A stretch of DNA of 64,000 bases, taken from Rutpela maculata (taxonomy: Eukaryota; Arthropoda; Insecta; Coleoptera; Cerambycidae). Below, piece after piece: positions 1 through 10,990 of this stretch. The position numbers were made by a program, and so were the translations under genes. The DNA lies in contig OW386285.2 in the NCBI GenBank assembly GCA_936432065.2, forward strand, positions 105,281,869 through 105,345,868. Direction: 5' to 3'. Position 1 is the first letter of the stretch; each line of letters opens with the position of its first letter. The notes below the pieces were generated by a model. It had not been told where the DNA came from. It saw nothing but the letters and a program-made list of their open reading frames with translations, and did not search any database.

Positions 1-672
1 AGCGGTATAGGGCATAGCATAGACAAGGAGGTATTTATATTCTACCTCACGAACCACAGAAGAAGAAACAAATAGGGTACCATTAAAAAAATATATTTAT
101 CCAACAGAAAAAATTTTAAAACTCCCTCCCCTTTAATTTTAAATCTAGGGAAATTTTAGTCAGATCTAGTAACTTTTTAGAGTGTTGTCTGATAACTTTT
201 AAAATTTTGACCTGGCAACACCACAGAAGAAGAAACAATTCTTCTGTATCATGAACTTCATAAATTAAACTTTATGAAGTTCGTGTTCTACCTCCATGAG
301 CATAGATAAGTGCATGATGTAAAGGAAATACCTTTACATCATGGATAAGTGTGAAAGGGCATAGTACAAAAAGAAGGTGGTTGTAAAATGATGTTATTAG
401 TGATTAGAACACGTAGATGGCGCTAAGGTCTCTACTCTTGTGTTACTGTTACTGGTTACTGTCGACAGCGTTGGTAACTTTTCTGGCTTACGTATCCGTC
501 GACAAGCCCAAAAAAATCCGTAGAACCTGATAATAAATCCGTAGAATTAAATAAAAAATAATAAATAATAATAATAACTAAATAATCGCATGGAACTAAA
601 TAAAGTACAACACCCAACATTTTTTTCTAAAATCAGAATATGAGGGAACCTGATACTCTACAAATCTTGGCC
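1..672. other. Left-edge intergenic DNA with two small perfect hairpins
   Basis: No coding sequence is supported here. Two short inverted repeats stand out. One, at 253-282, has 12-bp arms and a 6-nt loop. The other, at 313-343, has 13-bp arms (CATGATGTAAAGG and its complement) and a 5-nt loop. They may be remnants of foldback repeats. The rest is AT-rich with a few degenerate TAA/AATAA runs around 560-600. Confidence 0.5.
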
Positions 673-680
673 TAAATAAG

Positions 681-1101
681 TAGTGATGGGGTCATTCGAA
701 TGAAAATAATCGATGTATTCGATTATTAAAATATCTCGAGATATTCTAGAACTTTCCATGAATCATTCGAATGATCGACATTTGAGCATCATCGCACGAA
801 AGTTCATTCTATCGTTCGGTCTGTGACTCGGGCGCTCGCTGTTTTTCGAATGACGAGAAAACATTTTTTTCGGATTTCTCCCCCCCTGCTCTGCTCATCA
901 AAAAATTTTTAGGAAGAAAAAAAGTTTTTTGGATTCCCCCCCGCTCATCAAAAAAATTTTGGGACGAAAAACATTTTTCGGATTAACCAAGACGAGACAG
1001 AGACCGAGTTGCTCGAATCATCCGAATGATATTTCGATTATTAAAATCATTCGAGTACCAAGTATTCGATTTTTTAAATCATTCGATTATTCCCATCACT
1101 A
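681..1101. mobile_element. hAT-type miniature element (MITE), TSD TAAATAAG
   Basis: The ends are inverted repeats beginning TAGTGATGGG. The element is flanked by a perfect 8-bp direct repeat TAAATAAG at 673-680 and 1102-1109, the target duplication expected for the hAT superfamily. There is no transposase, so it is non-autonomous. The interior carries ATTCGAAT/TCGATTATT palindromic motifs near both ends and a short imperfect duplication at about 855-985. Confidence 0.85.
855..985. repeat. Imperfect tandem duplication inside the hAT MITE
   Basis: A unit of about 55-60 bp occurs roughly twice. It consists of a C-rich run, then CTCATCAAAAAA, then a stretch of A/T followed by CGGATT. The second copy differs at several positions. 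It lies wholly inside the 681-1101 element and has no coding potential. Confidence 0.5.
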
Positions 1102-1454
1102 TAAATAAGACTACTAATGCCAACTCACAGCCATGGATCATGACCAAGATTTGTGTCCTCTACAAACCTTGGATCATGACCACATATGATAGAATGCATT
1201 CTGTTATGACTATTAAAACCGTAAACCGTGATGTCGTCGGCTCAATAGCCACGAATTGGCTGATGTTCTTATTTCGCAATTAATTAATATTACTATAATT
1301 AATATCGTTAGAAATCCGTAGATAAATACGGTTTATCGGAAAATCGGAGCTGGCACAAAAAATCCGTAGATCTACGGATAAATCCGTAGGGTTACCATCA
1401 CTGACTGTCGATCTGTTTGTTTTGAATACCCATGATTGTTATTGTCATTCTAAC

Positions 1455-1731
1455 CAGTGCTGGTTCTAAGAATTTTTTGCGGAGGGGCGAGATTTTTTTA
1501 TGGCGCATGGCGCCCCTTCCCCAGAAAACCAGCCAGTCAATTTTATTTCAGTAATTATAATTAAATACGCACATGTGGCAGGTGGCCGATAGCATTTTTG
1601 CACTGAAGAAGTAAATGTAGTTATTTTTGCAATTTTTTTCCACTTTTATGTTCAATTTGGGGCTTGGGCGCCCCTTGCCCGATTGCACCTGGGGTGGTCG
1701 CCCCGCTCACCGTGCTCTAAAACCGGCACTG
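1455..1731. mobile_element. hAT-type MITE, TSD ATTCTAAC/ATTGTAAC
   Basis: Terminal inverted repeats read CAGTGCTGGTTCTAAG at the left and, reversed, CAGTGCCGGTTTTAGAG at the right, a typical hAT form. Flanking 8-mers ATTCTAAC (1447-1454) and ATTGTAAC (1732-1739) match at 7 of 8 positions, so the insertion is probably not recent. Short GCGCCCCTT blocks lie near each end. There is no ORF of note. Confidence 0.8.
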
Positions 1732-1739
1732 ATTGTAAC

Positions 1740-2390
1740 ATAACCTTAAATAAAGTTTGTAAATAATAAGAGTTAGTTCTCAGCTAAAGAGTTTAAAAAT
1801 ATTCCTATACCTACTGTGTCAGCTATTAGTGTATAACCTCTTTAATCTATGGTTCCCGCAGCAAACCTCTCGTGTTGTAACATCATCGTTAATTATCACT
1901 GCAGACTTCAGTCACTACAAATGACAAATACCTACCTATTTTGTTCTTTTTTACTTACCGAAGGACAGTATTGTGGAATAGTGAAATAAATCACACTCCG
2001 AGATTTTTACGCCAGACATGTGACATGTAGATTATTACGAAAAATGAAGTCTTTTAATTCCGTCAGTCTATCTGTCCGTCCGTCCGTCTGTGAGTCTGAC
2101 TGTCTTTCGGTCTGGTGCCTGTCTGTCTGTCTGTGTGTTGGCGCTATATCTATATACGGTCAACACCGACATCAGAAATTGCTCCAATTTTTTTTGTCAT
2201 CTATATTCAACCATTTGACTCAGAACAATAAAATTTGGTAGGTAATTGACTATTGCTAATATTTGGGAACGACAGAGGAAAATGATTTGAAATGTCTATA
2301 GCTGTCACTAATGACAGTAAAAATTCTGATATAATTTTACTTAATTAAAAAAATATACAGGGTGGTCATTCTAAGAAATTGATGAAAAAA
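1740..2390. other. No gene seen; CTGTC/CCGTC-rich stretch
   Basis: The stretch 2064-2140 is a degenerate (CTGTCTGT/CCGTCCGT) run. The same kind of motif occurs inside the TATACTCTTCGC elements at 33.2 kb and 39.9 kb, so it may be a decayed relative. A 60-bp segment at about 2258-2318, starting TATTTGGGAACGACAGAGG, is repeated at about 2758-2818. Confidence 0.45.
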
Positions 2391-2842
2391 ATGTGACGGA
2401 GGACAATAATATTTCACATGTAGGTACTTAGCTAACACAACTGTCAAAGAACTAATATGGAAAAAATAGATATATAAGATAGGTACCCTTAAAAAAAGAA
2501 TAATACTTAATGGAACATGTGACGGAGGACAATAATATTTCACATGCAGTTAACCTTAGCAGTTAACACAACTGTCAAAGAAGGGAAATATGAAAATTAT
2601 ACCGGGTGGTCACCAAAAAGAAAAAAAAATGAATTGAAAAAAAATGTGACAGGACGATATTTAACATGTAGTTCACACAACTATCATGAAAGAAAAATAT
2701 GAAAAATATACAGGGGGTGGCCCAAAAAAATAATTAATTAAGAAACTCCGTGGAAATAATATTTGGGAACGACAGAGGAAAATGATTTGAAATGTCTATA
2801 GTTGTCACTACTGACAGGATTAAAAAAATATACAGGGTACCA
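2391..2842. repeat. Degenerate tandem array, period about 126 bp
   Basis: The block ATGTGACGGAGGACAATAAT, followed by TTCACATG and then CACAACTGTCAAAGAA, recurs at 2391, 2517 and, more diverged, 2644, giving a spacing of 126-127 bp. TATACAGGGTGG-type motifs punctuate the units. The array is bracketed by direct repeats of about 60 bp at 2258 and 2758, so the whole block resembles a decayed tandem-repeat element. No coding function is suggested. Confidence 0.6.
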
Positions 2843-2859
2843 AACCGGAAAGGAAAGTT

Positions 2860-3541
2860 TTGTGTAAATACCTTTACAGATTATATTTTTCTATGTGATG
2901 AATAGTAGTTCTAAAAACATGGCAGTTTAAGGATGGAGCTCAAACGTGGATATAAGTCGAGATATAGGTAAATATGTTTAAATATCAAATATCTCAAAAA
3001 GTTAAAAAATGCACATATGACAGAAATTAAAAGTCTTGAAATATTCTCTTTAAACTGTTGTTTATCCCTACAGTTTCCAAAATAACAAATTTTTGTGCGA
3101 AATATGAATGTTTTATAATTTTTTTAAAGAAAAGTTTCAAACAATCCGTATTGGTTTTTACTGATATACAGTATTACTAACACACTCTAATTTTTTGACA
3201 TTTTGAAGCACCTGTTTTAAAAATATACTCTATTTAAAAAAAAATCGTGATTTTACTGGAAAAATTCCTTGTTTTAAAAACTATTGCATTAAACGAAAAA
3301 ATGACAAAATAGAAAAATAAAGCTTATGGTGCAATAAATGTTATTTTTTTAAAATTTTCTGTAGGATTAGTAGTTTTGGAAATATGACCGATGTGGCTCT
3401 TGAACTTTTAATATTTAAATCCCAAATAACTCTTAAAATTCCTTTTAAAGTTGTTTTTAATTTACTGTAGCATTAAAAACAACCGAGTTATGACCGAAAT
3501 AAGAGGCAGTTCCAGTGACTAATTCTCAATATTTTACCTAT
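2860..3541. other. AT-rich sequence, nothing recognised
   Basis: Repeated phrases such as TTAAAAAGTT and TTTTGGAAATATGACCG suggest old repeat sequence. I see no ORF, no RNA gene and no clear element ends between the tandem array and the hairpin element that starts at 3542. Confidence 0.4.
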
Positions 3542-3992
3542 TACTTCCACATCCAGTGGAAGTATAGTAACGACAAAAAATATTTTGAAAATTTTTATTG
3601 TTCAAATTGGCTTAGAATGTCACGAAACGTCGAGATTTTAAGTTTGAGCAAAAAAAAATTTTTCTGTCTGTCTAACTTTTTTTGTGCGCACGGTTACTCT
3701 GGAACCGTTTAAGATATCGACTTGAAATTTTGTACACGTATGTACTTTAACAGGATCTGGAACTAGATTATATTTTCATCTTATTCCATTGAAAAATTGG
3801 GATAAATGGGGGGTAAATAGGTAAATTAAGCAGGTAAGAGTCCATAAAATTGGCATTTACTATATACAAGAGAAGCTAAGGTCTCAAAAAATTTTTTGGC
3901 ATTAGCCAACCCCATTACCACCCCCCATTAGTAAAGGGGATGAAAAAAATTGTGATTTAGTGTGTGTACAAGAACCAAAAACCTCAAAATAT

Positions 3993-4406
3993 TGTGACGT
4001 GTTTCCACCCTTAGGAACTACCCCTTGCAAAATCCGTGGGTTCCAAAAATTATAACAAGAGATTGTCCACTAACACACTTTATTAAATATTTACTGGATA
4101 CTTCACAATACTATTATTAATTTAAATACACTTTACTGACTAAAATCACAATGTTTATTACTTTGTTTATCTTTGAAGTCTTAACCTCACTTTCTATACT
4201 TTCTGAACTACTCGCCGAGAATGCGGTCGGTCTTTTATACCTAAAAATGACAGATCTCGATTTTTCTGTGATGACGCCACCATTCTCTAGATAATTCCAG
4301 ATGTCACCAGAACTAACTTCTGGTAGGTTTCTCGAGTAGGTGCAAATACTACTACTTTTTAGTAACCAACATAACCTTAAATTTTAAGGGGTTGCAACAT
4401 ATTACA
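3993..4406 (-). repeat. 3' LTR of the first gypsy element
   Basis: This 414-bp copy matches 19313-19718 almost throughout. It carries an extra 9 bp (GTGGGTTCC) relative to the other LTR, probably because the other copy lost it between two TCC direct repeats. It lies directly downstream of the polypurine tract. Confidence 0.9.
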
Positions 4407-4417
4407 CTGCCCCCTCC
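4407..4417 (-). other. Polypurine tract of the first gypsy element
   Basis: On the minus strand GGAGGGGGCAG sits directly between the pol stop codon (4418-4420) and the 3' LTR. It is the expected primer for plus-strand DNA synthesis. Confidence 0.8.
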
Positions 4418-7400
4418 TTAAGCCTGAACGTCCCGGTCAGGCAATTCAGCCTCTTTCACATACTTCGCCAGTCTATCCAAGTGTACGATCTTCATCTTGG
4501 ACTTTTTGTTTCGTTGAATCCGATAGACGACATCATTAATTCGGGTAATAACAGTATAAGGTTCTTCCCAAGGAGGTTGAAGTTTCGGTGACTTCCCTTT
4601 CTTTCGCTGTGGGTTATACAGCCAAACCAGATCTCCTGCCTTGAACCCTTCTGAACTACCCTTACGGTCGTATCGAGCCTTCATTCGGTCACTGGCTATG
4701 GTGATTTGGTCTCTAACCAGCTCATGAACATTTCTTAGCCGTTCACTCATTTCATCCACATAGCTGTTCACAGGAAGCTGTTCTTCGCCTGGTGTTCCGA
4801 AGATCAAATCACACGGCAGTCTGATCTCATGTCCAAATACTACACGGGCTGGTGTTTGTTTCGTAGACTCGTGGATAGCAGCTCTGTATGCCATGAGGAA
4901 GAACGGTATGTGGAGATCCCAATCACGTTGATTCTTATGAACCACTTTAGAGAGATGTTCTTTCATGGTCTTGTTATGTCGTTCCACCATTCCATCTGAT
5001 TGCGGGTGAAGGGCTGTTGTCCGTGTTTTGTGTATCCCCAATAACTTGCAGATTTGCTGAAACACCCCTGACTCAAAGTTCCTCCCTTGATCTGAGTGCA
5101 GCTCCAGGAGTACACCAAACCGACATATCAAATTATCTACCAAGACTTTGGCGACAGTGACTGCTTCTTGGTTTGGAATCGCATAGGCCTCTGGCCACTT
5201 ACTAAAATAGTCCATGGCAACCAGTATATACTTGTTACCATCCTTGGTTACTGGGAATGGGCCGGCTATATCGATTGCGATCCTCTCGAAAGGAGCCCCG
5301 ACGTTATATTGCTTCATTGCACCCCTACTTCTAGTCTGTGGTCCCTTACTGGCTGCACAAATTTTGCAATTGCGACACCAAGCTTCCACATCTTGACGAC
5401 TATTTACCCAATAAAATCGTTCTCGTACTTTATTCAGGGTCTTATTAACGCCGAAGTGCCCACCGGATGCTCCATTATGCACTTCCTGAAGTACTTTCGG
5501 TACCCGACACCTGGGAATCACTAGACGCATAACAACTTCCCTGCCATCCGGGCTTTCCCAAGCTCTCTTTAGCAGCCCGTTCATGACTTTAAGTGAATCC
5601 CATTGAGCCCACAAAGCCTTCAATCCAACTGCCTTGTCCGAAACATCCTTCCACGCTGGTCGAATTCCTTTCTCCTTTGCTTTCAATATAGCCCCAATCT
5701 CTGCGTCATTCAGTTGTTCTTGTCTCAGGGCTTCGGTTGTCCAATCATCCGGAACCTTTATTTTAATAGTGTTGACGGCCACCGTACCCTGAAATTTCTC
5801 AACGTGGCGGCAGTGCTTGCAATCTTCCTTGCACGGTCTTCTAGATAAAGCGTCTGCGTTCTTATGAGATCTTCCAGGTCGATGTTCGATTTTGAAATCA
5901 TACTGTTGCAGCCGTTCTATCCAACGAGCCAGTTGACCTTCAGGGGTTTTCAACTGCAACAGCCATTTTAATGCAGCATGGTCGGTGCGAATCTTAAAAT
6001 GTCTTCCATAAAGATATTTATGAAAATGATCCACTGATTTAACGATGGCCAGTAACTCTTTCCGGGTTACACAATAATTTCTTTCCGGTTTGGACAGCAC
6101 CTTGCTGAAATATTCGATCACTCTTTCCTGCCCATTCTGGATTTGGGACAGTACACAACCGACCGAAGAATTGCTGGCATCCGTGTCTAAAATAAAAAGT
6201 CCTTCCCGTTGTGGGTACGCTAGCACAGGACCAGTGCATAGAGCTGCCTTCAATTTTCTCCATGCCGTTTCACATTCCGGTGTCCATTGGTACTGCACTT
6301 TCTCTTCTGTCAGTCGGTGTAATGGCTTCGCAATTTCGGCAAACCGTTCCACAAAGCGCCTATAATAAGTGCAGAGGCCAAGGAAGCTCCGTACTTCATG
6401 AACGTTAGATGGTCTTGGCCAATCTCGTACAGCAGAAATTTTGTCGGTGTCTGTTTGTATTCCATCCGAAGACACCACGTGACCAAGAAATTTGACTTCT
6501 TTCTGGAATAGCAGGCACTTCTTCGGGTTCAACTTCAAATGGGCATTCCTGACTCGCCCAAATACTTCTTGAAGATTTTTCAAATGTTCTGTAAAGTCTT
6601 GTCCCATAACAAGCACGTCGTCAAGGTAAACCAGGCACGTCCTCCAGGTTAGCCCTCGCAGTACGAATTCCATCAATCTTTCAAAGGTAGCTGGCGCAGT
6701 GCAAAGTCCAAAAGGCATCACGGTAAATTGATAAAGACCACTGCCTGCTGAAAACGCTGTCTTTTCCTTATCATCCGGATGAAGCCCCACTTGCCAGTAT
6801 CCACTCCTAAGGTCTAACGTAGAAAACCATCGTGAGCCTGCCAACGTGCTTAACGTGTCGTCAATTCGTGGTAATGGGTAACTGTCTTTCTTCGTGACAT
6901 CATTTAATTTTCGATAATCGACACAAAATCTTAATGTTCCGTCCTTCTTGGCAACCAAAACTACTGGCGATGACCATGGACTTGTTGACTCCTCAATGAC
7001 TCCATCTTGTAGCATCTTGTCTATCATTGCCGAGGCATCCTCTTGTTTCGCTAATGGAAGCCTCCTAGGTGGTTGTCGAGTAGCGGGTGAGTCGCCAGTA
7101 TTTATCCGATGCTGGACTATGTCTGTTTTTGTAAGGGCCTCTGTATTCTTGGCAAATACTGAACTTTCCTTTTCCAGGAACTTGATTGCCTCCCTTCGTT
7201 CATCCTCAGATAAATGCTCCAACTGGGTACTCAGCAAGGTCAAAACTTCCTGGTCTATTTTCGTAGATGTACTTCCCTCTGTTTGTTCCTCGCACCTTGC
7301 TACCCATGAGACCGGTTCATAGGAGCCAATCGGTTTGCCTTCCTTAATTGTCACCGAGTGGGAATTTAAATTAACGACTCTAATTGGGATTTTGTCTTTA

Positions 7401-7999
7401 GTCCGGGTTAAAGTTCTCGCCACAATAATATTGGGTAGGGACTTAATCGATTCGTCATCTTCAACTAGGCCAACACGGTACCCTCCAGGATTTCCTTCTA
7501 AGGCAACATCAATCATTTGTTCTGAATGAGCAGGAATCTTGATTGTTTGTGTTGTTAACAACCTTGCTTTATGGAATTGGTCGTCTGCGGTTGCCAGAAT
7601 AAATTCCTCATTTCCAATTTTTAAGACTCGCTCCCCTACGTCAACAATAAATCCCTGCTCTCCCATGATGTCCAGACCCAAAATGAAATCATCCATAATG
7701 TCAGCCACAATGACCTTGTAATTGAACCTCAACCGTCCAACCTGCAGTTCCAAGTTGATTTCTCCATGGACCGCAGCCCTGTCCCCCGTGGCTGTCCGAA
7801 TGATTACTCCATTTTGCTTCTTGTCAATCTGCAAGCCTGATATAAACCCTGGCCGCACTATTGATGACGTAGCACCGGTGTCAATAGTAAACACGGCTTT
7901 TCTTCCATTCACATATCCTTGCAACAACAGACTGCTTGGAATTCTTTGGAGCTGGGAAATCTTTATTTCTCTGGGGGCACCGCATTCCCTAGCCAGCAC
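4418..7999 (-). CDS. pol: Gypsy Pol polyprotein: protease, reverse transcriptase, RNase H, integrase
   Basis: An open frame of 1193 codons from the first Met; the frame stays open upstream into the end of gag. Domains in order: aspartic protease with DTG at about residues 40-42; reverse transcriptase with VDYRKLN, MPFGLCTAPATF and YLDD at about 458-461; RNase H with LDTDAS and RTDHAAL; integrase with an HHCC zinc finger and a D,D-35-E core at about residues 905, 969 and 1004; then a C-terminal GP(Y/F)-like region ending in HLDRLAKYV. All catalytic residues seem present and there is no internal stop, so this could be an active enzyme. It overlaps gag in the -1 frame, so a -1 ribosomal frameshift near the gag stop (8023) is likely. 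A GGAAAAC run lies just before that stop. The product would copy element RNA and integrate it. Confidence 0.93.
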   Translation of the reverse strand: MLARECGAPREIKISQLQRIPSSLLLQGYVNGRKAVFTIDTGATSSIVRPGFISGLQIDKKQNGVIIRTATGDRAAVHGEINLELQVGRLRFNYKVIVADIMDDFILGLDIMGEQGFIVDVGERVLKIGNEEFILATADDQFHKARLLTTQTIKIPAHSEQMIDVALEGNPGGYRVGLVEDDESIKSLPNIIVARTLTRTKDKIPIRVVNLNSHSVTIKEGKPIGSYEPVSWVARCEEQTEGSTSTKIDQEVLTLLSTQLEHLSEDERREAIKFLEKESSVFAKNTEALTKTDIVQHRINTGDSPATRQPPRRLPLAKQEDASAMIDKMLQDGVIEESTSPWSSPVVLVAKKDGTLRFCVDYRKLNDVTKKDSYPLPRIDDTLSTLAGSRWFSTLDLRSGYWQVGLHPDDKEKTAFSAGSGLYQFTVMPFGLCTAPATFERLMEFVLRGLTWRTCLVYLDDVLVMGQDFTEHLKNLQEVFGRVRNAHLKLNPKKCLLFQKEVKFLGHVVSSDGIQTDTDKISAVRDWPRPSNVHEVRSFLGLCTYYRRFVERFAEIAKPLHRLTEEKVQYQWTPECETAWRKLKAALCTGPVLAYPQREGLFILDTDASNSSVGCVLSQIQNGQERVIEYFSKVLSKPERNYCVTRKELLAIVKSVDHFHKYLYGRHFKIRTDHAALKWLLQLKTPEGQLARWIERLQQYDFKIEHRPGRSHKNADALSRRPCKEDCKHCRHVEKFQGTVAVNTIKIKVPDDWTTEALRQEQLNDAEIGAILKAKEKGIRPAWKDVSDKAVGLKALWAQWDSLKVMNGLLKRAWESPDGREVVMRLVIPRCRVPKVLQEVHNGASGGHFGVNKTLNKVRERFYWVNSRQDVEAWCRNCKICAASKGPQTRSRGAMKQYNVGAPFERIAIDIAGPFPVTKDGNKYILVAMDYFSKWPEAYAIPNQEAVTVAKVLVDNLICRFGVLLELHSDQGRNFESGVFQQICKLLGIHKTRTTALHPQSDGMVERHNKTMKEHLSKVVHKNQRDWDLHIPFFLMAYRAAIHESTKQTPARVVFGHEIRLPCDLIFGTPGEEQLPVNSYVDEMSERLRNVHELVRDQITIASDRMKARYDRKGSSEGFKAGDLVWLYNPQRKKGKSPKLQPPWEEPYTVITRINDVVYRIQRNKKSKMKIVHLDRLAKYVKEAELPDRDVQA

Positions 8000-8022
8000 A
8001 GCCCCCTTGGTGCTGGCTATCT

Positions 8023-9017
8023 TTAGTTTTCCTGCTTCTCTTCAACATTCACAGCATTTACTCGACTCTCCGAGTTCTGCTGTCGACAGTCTCGTTTCAT
8101 ATGTCCCACCTTGCCGCAGTTGAAATATTTAATACCTCCGCTCAGCTTTCCTTTATTTTGTTGTTTCTCCTGCTTTCCGAGGCCATCCAATTTATCGCAT
8201 AATTTGGTGAATATTTTCTGCATCTCAGTCAGCAAGGGGTTCTGGTTCATTTCTGGTTGTGATTCTTCGAGAGTCACAGCTCGAACTCTCGACCTTGGAG
8301 TATCCCTGTAAGCGGCTTCTACTTCGAGTGCACGCACCAAAGCTTCGCTACTACTTTGGTGTCTCGTCAGCCTCAGAACTCGCCTGACCTCTTCGTCCCT
8401 TATACCATCTAAAAAGGCCCCCACGGCTAATTGTTCCTGGGATTCTTTAGGTGCACTCGGATACGCCAGGTGTGCCAGTCTCTCTATCGCAGCTTCAAAT
8501 TCTTGTAAACTTTCCCCAGCTTTTTGCATCCGGGATTTCAGCTGAGCCTGGTATAATTGGGCAAGGTGTTGATCGCCATACCTCAAGTCTAATGCAGCTT
8601 CCAAGACTTTGAAGTCCCTTTGTTTATCCACTGGGATAGTTTGAAGCAACTCTGAGGCCTGGCCCCTTAACGCCAGAACTAATGCCATGGCCTTTTCCTC
8701 ATTATCCCAGTTGTTCGCACACGCTGCTGCCTCAAACTGCCTCTTGTACGTCGTCCAGGAACTTTGGCCATCAAAAGAAGGAGGTTTTAGTCGCTGACCT
8801 GATGATACCACCTGCTGGCTTCCTCTATCTCTCAACTGTCGTTTAAGCCGGTCTATTTCTCCTTTAACTTCTTCTTCGAACTTGTTTACTTTCTCTTTAA
8901 CTTGACTGACTTCTGTCTCGACTTCACCTACTTTTTCTTCTACCTTGTTTATCTCTTCTTTGACTTCACTCTTTAATCCTTCGTTGGCAGAAATGATAGC
9001 GTCCTGCTGTATTTTCA
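8023..9017 (-). pseudogene. gag: C-terminal part of gypsy gag (capsid and nucleocapsid)
   Basis: This is the downstream gag segment, continuous in frame from the insertion border at 9017 to the stop at 8023. It starts with a charged coiled coil, then a retrotransposon gag capsid-like region (PSFDGQSSWTTYKRQFEAAA), then a nucleocapsid knuckle. The knuckle reads YFNCGKVGHMKRDC, so the first Cys of the CCHC box is replaced by Tyr. Upstream gag is separated by the 9.35-kb Jockey insertion and a frameshift, so this copy cannot make full Gag. The Met at 8835 is internal and not the natural start. Confidence 0.85.
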
Positions 9018-10645
9018 GAGAGAGAGAATAATATTTATTGGATCAAATGTTCCAAAAGGCCAGCGACCGAAGTCTTTCAGCCTGTCTTACAATACTTTTT
9101 TTTACATCTAATTAATTTTTAAAATAACATTTCCTCAGTGAATTTAACAAGTACAAAAAAAAAAAAAAAAACTTCTTAATAATTAGGTATATCATTACTC
9201 TATTTATTCATCATTGCTGTTCTCTGTAATTGCCTCAAAAAGTGTTTTTTCGGGATATTGTCATCGGGCCCAAGGCTCAGAAAAAAAACCTTAAAAACTT
9301 AACATAAATTAAACTAAAACTAAATATAATTGATTGTCTTCTGCAATAAATTACTATCTCTAAAATAATCAGGATTCCGTAAACACATATGCATACTTCA
9401 GTTTTCCGCTAAGTAATATCCGCACTCTGGCTGAATATTACCTGCCTACTGCTAAAATCCTAACCTAAAATATTCATTCATATGCTCCGAGATGTGCACT
9501 CTCCAACTACTGTCGAAAAATCGCATTGACAGTGCTATTTATGTCAAACAGCGCAGCCCGGTTAGGCTCCGCCCACCTAAGTTGCACATTCCTAGCTCAG
9601 TGATTGGAGCGACCCAAACAGATAAAATAAACGCTTTAAGCTGAACCAGCCCCTGTCACTGTCATTGACTTCGAGCAGCCATACGTGCACGTCGCTTTTG
9701 TTTTTTTTCAATATTAGTTAATTGCTCGAATATCAAGTCATTCTTTATATTTTACACTTTCAAATCATTTTAGGGACAGTATTTAAAGACCTCTCGAGAT
9801 TTGGTGTGTACATAGAATACACACCAAATCAATTTAACAAAGAAATCGTTGACTGCTCATGGCAGTACGGCTATAGCCTTTTCTAAGGTTGGCCCAGGTG
9901 CCTTTTGGCGAAGAACGTCGATCTCAGGACCAGCTTGGTGGACATAGGACGAAGAGGACGGCAGAACGAAAGCCAGGAAGTATTTTGAAACAAACCGGGA
10001 CCTGAACCATTCCAATTCCCAGTGCTCCATTTCATCTTCCATAGCCTCACCTCTCTTCACGAGGTGCATATATTGGTGGTTCTCTCGAGGGTTAACCGAC
10101 TGCAACGCCCTTGTAGTCAGTGCCTTCGTGGGAAGCGTGCCACGTCGGGAGTAAATTTGGTGTACAAGAGCGAAGTACCTCCGAACGACAACTTCGGTTG
10201 TTGAGTTGACAGAGGTCTTCACTCGAGTGCACCTAGAACGCGAAACATACAGACAACCCGCGTTAAAGCCAGACTACCCGGCAGATCTAAATTTTCAGTT
10301 AGGGAGAGACAGGTGGAGTGTACCTTGCACGTGTCCTTCAGTCATAGGGCACTCCGCCGAGGACTGAGTTATTTGAACCACTAGGCACAGCTATTTCCAG
10401 GTCATCCGGCTGTGTCTACTTACAGAATTTCTCAAGGTCATATCATATTAGTAAAGAGCTTCGATAGGGGAAATGGATATGACAAATCCACTACCAATTC
10501 ACCCCTGGGCAGAGCTCCTTGGGGACTTTGCCGTGTTTACCAACGAACCTGCGGCGCCGACCGCAGTACAGAGTTTAGGCATCACCAGCGAACCCCACCT
10601 TGGCAGGCCTCAAGGCCATCACGTCGCTCGGCTTCCAGCGTCGCT
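9018..10645 (-). other. Long 3' UTR of the Jockey-like element, GC-rich in part
   Basis: About 1.6 kb separates the ORF2 stop (10646) from the element's 3' end. The stretch 9850-10690 is clearly more GC-rich than its surroundings and contains a minus-strand open frame of 121 codons (9857-10222) with no motif I recognise. Such a long 3' UTR is unusual for Jockey. It could be captured sequence or a lost third ORF. An A18-type run lies at about 9155-9172. Confidence 0.5.
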
Positions 10646-10990
10646 TCACGACATGTCCGACGCCCGGGACGTTTTGAGCCTTGAGGGGCCGAGCCATCGT
10701 GGACAATATCTTCTTCTTCTGGTAGTGTCTTCTTGCAGTTGAATTATGAAGGGTTGAATTAGGGTAAGGAGGTTTTGGGATTGTGTATATCTTTTGGTGA
10801 GGTCTTTGAAGCGAGTTAGTATAGGTTGGATACTAGTTTTTTCATATAATAAATTATTGGATATGTTGTAGAGAGGATTATTTGGATGACGAAATTTTGT
10901 TATTTTACGTAGACTGTTTCTCTCTGCCACTTCTATATTGTTCAAGGCTGGTCTTCTGCAGGTGTTAAATAGGATGAATCCATATTCCAT
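10646..10990 (-). pseudogene. C-terminal end of Jockey-like ORF2, split off by an insertion
   Basis: This frame, starting EYGF, is the direct continuation of the ORF2 that stops being collinear at 14573. Joined, the protein reads through KMICRP into IMEYGF without a frame change. It encodes the conserved region after the reverse transcriptase (CRRPALNNIEVAERNSLRKI). The plus-strand element at 10991-14572 separates it from the rest. Confidence 0.85.
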
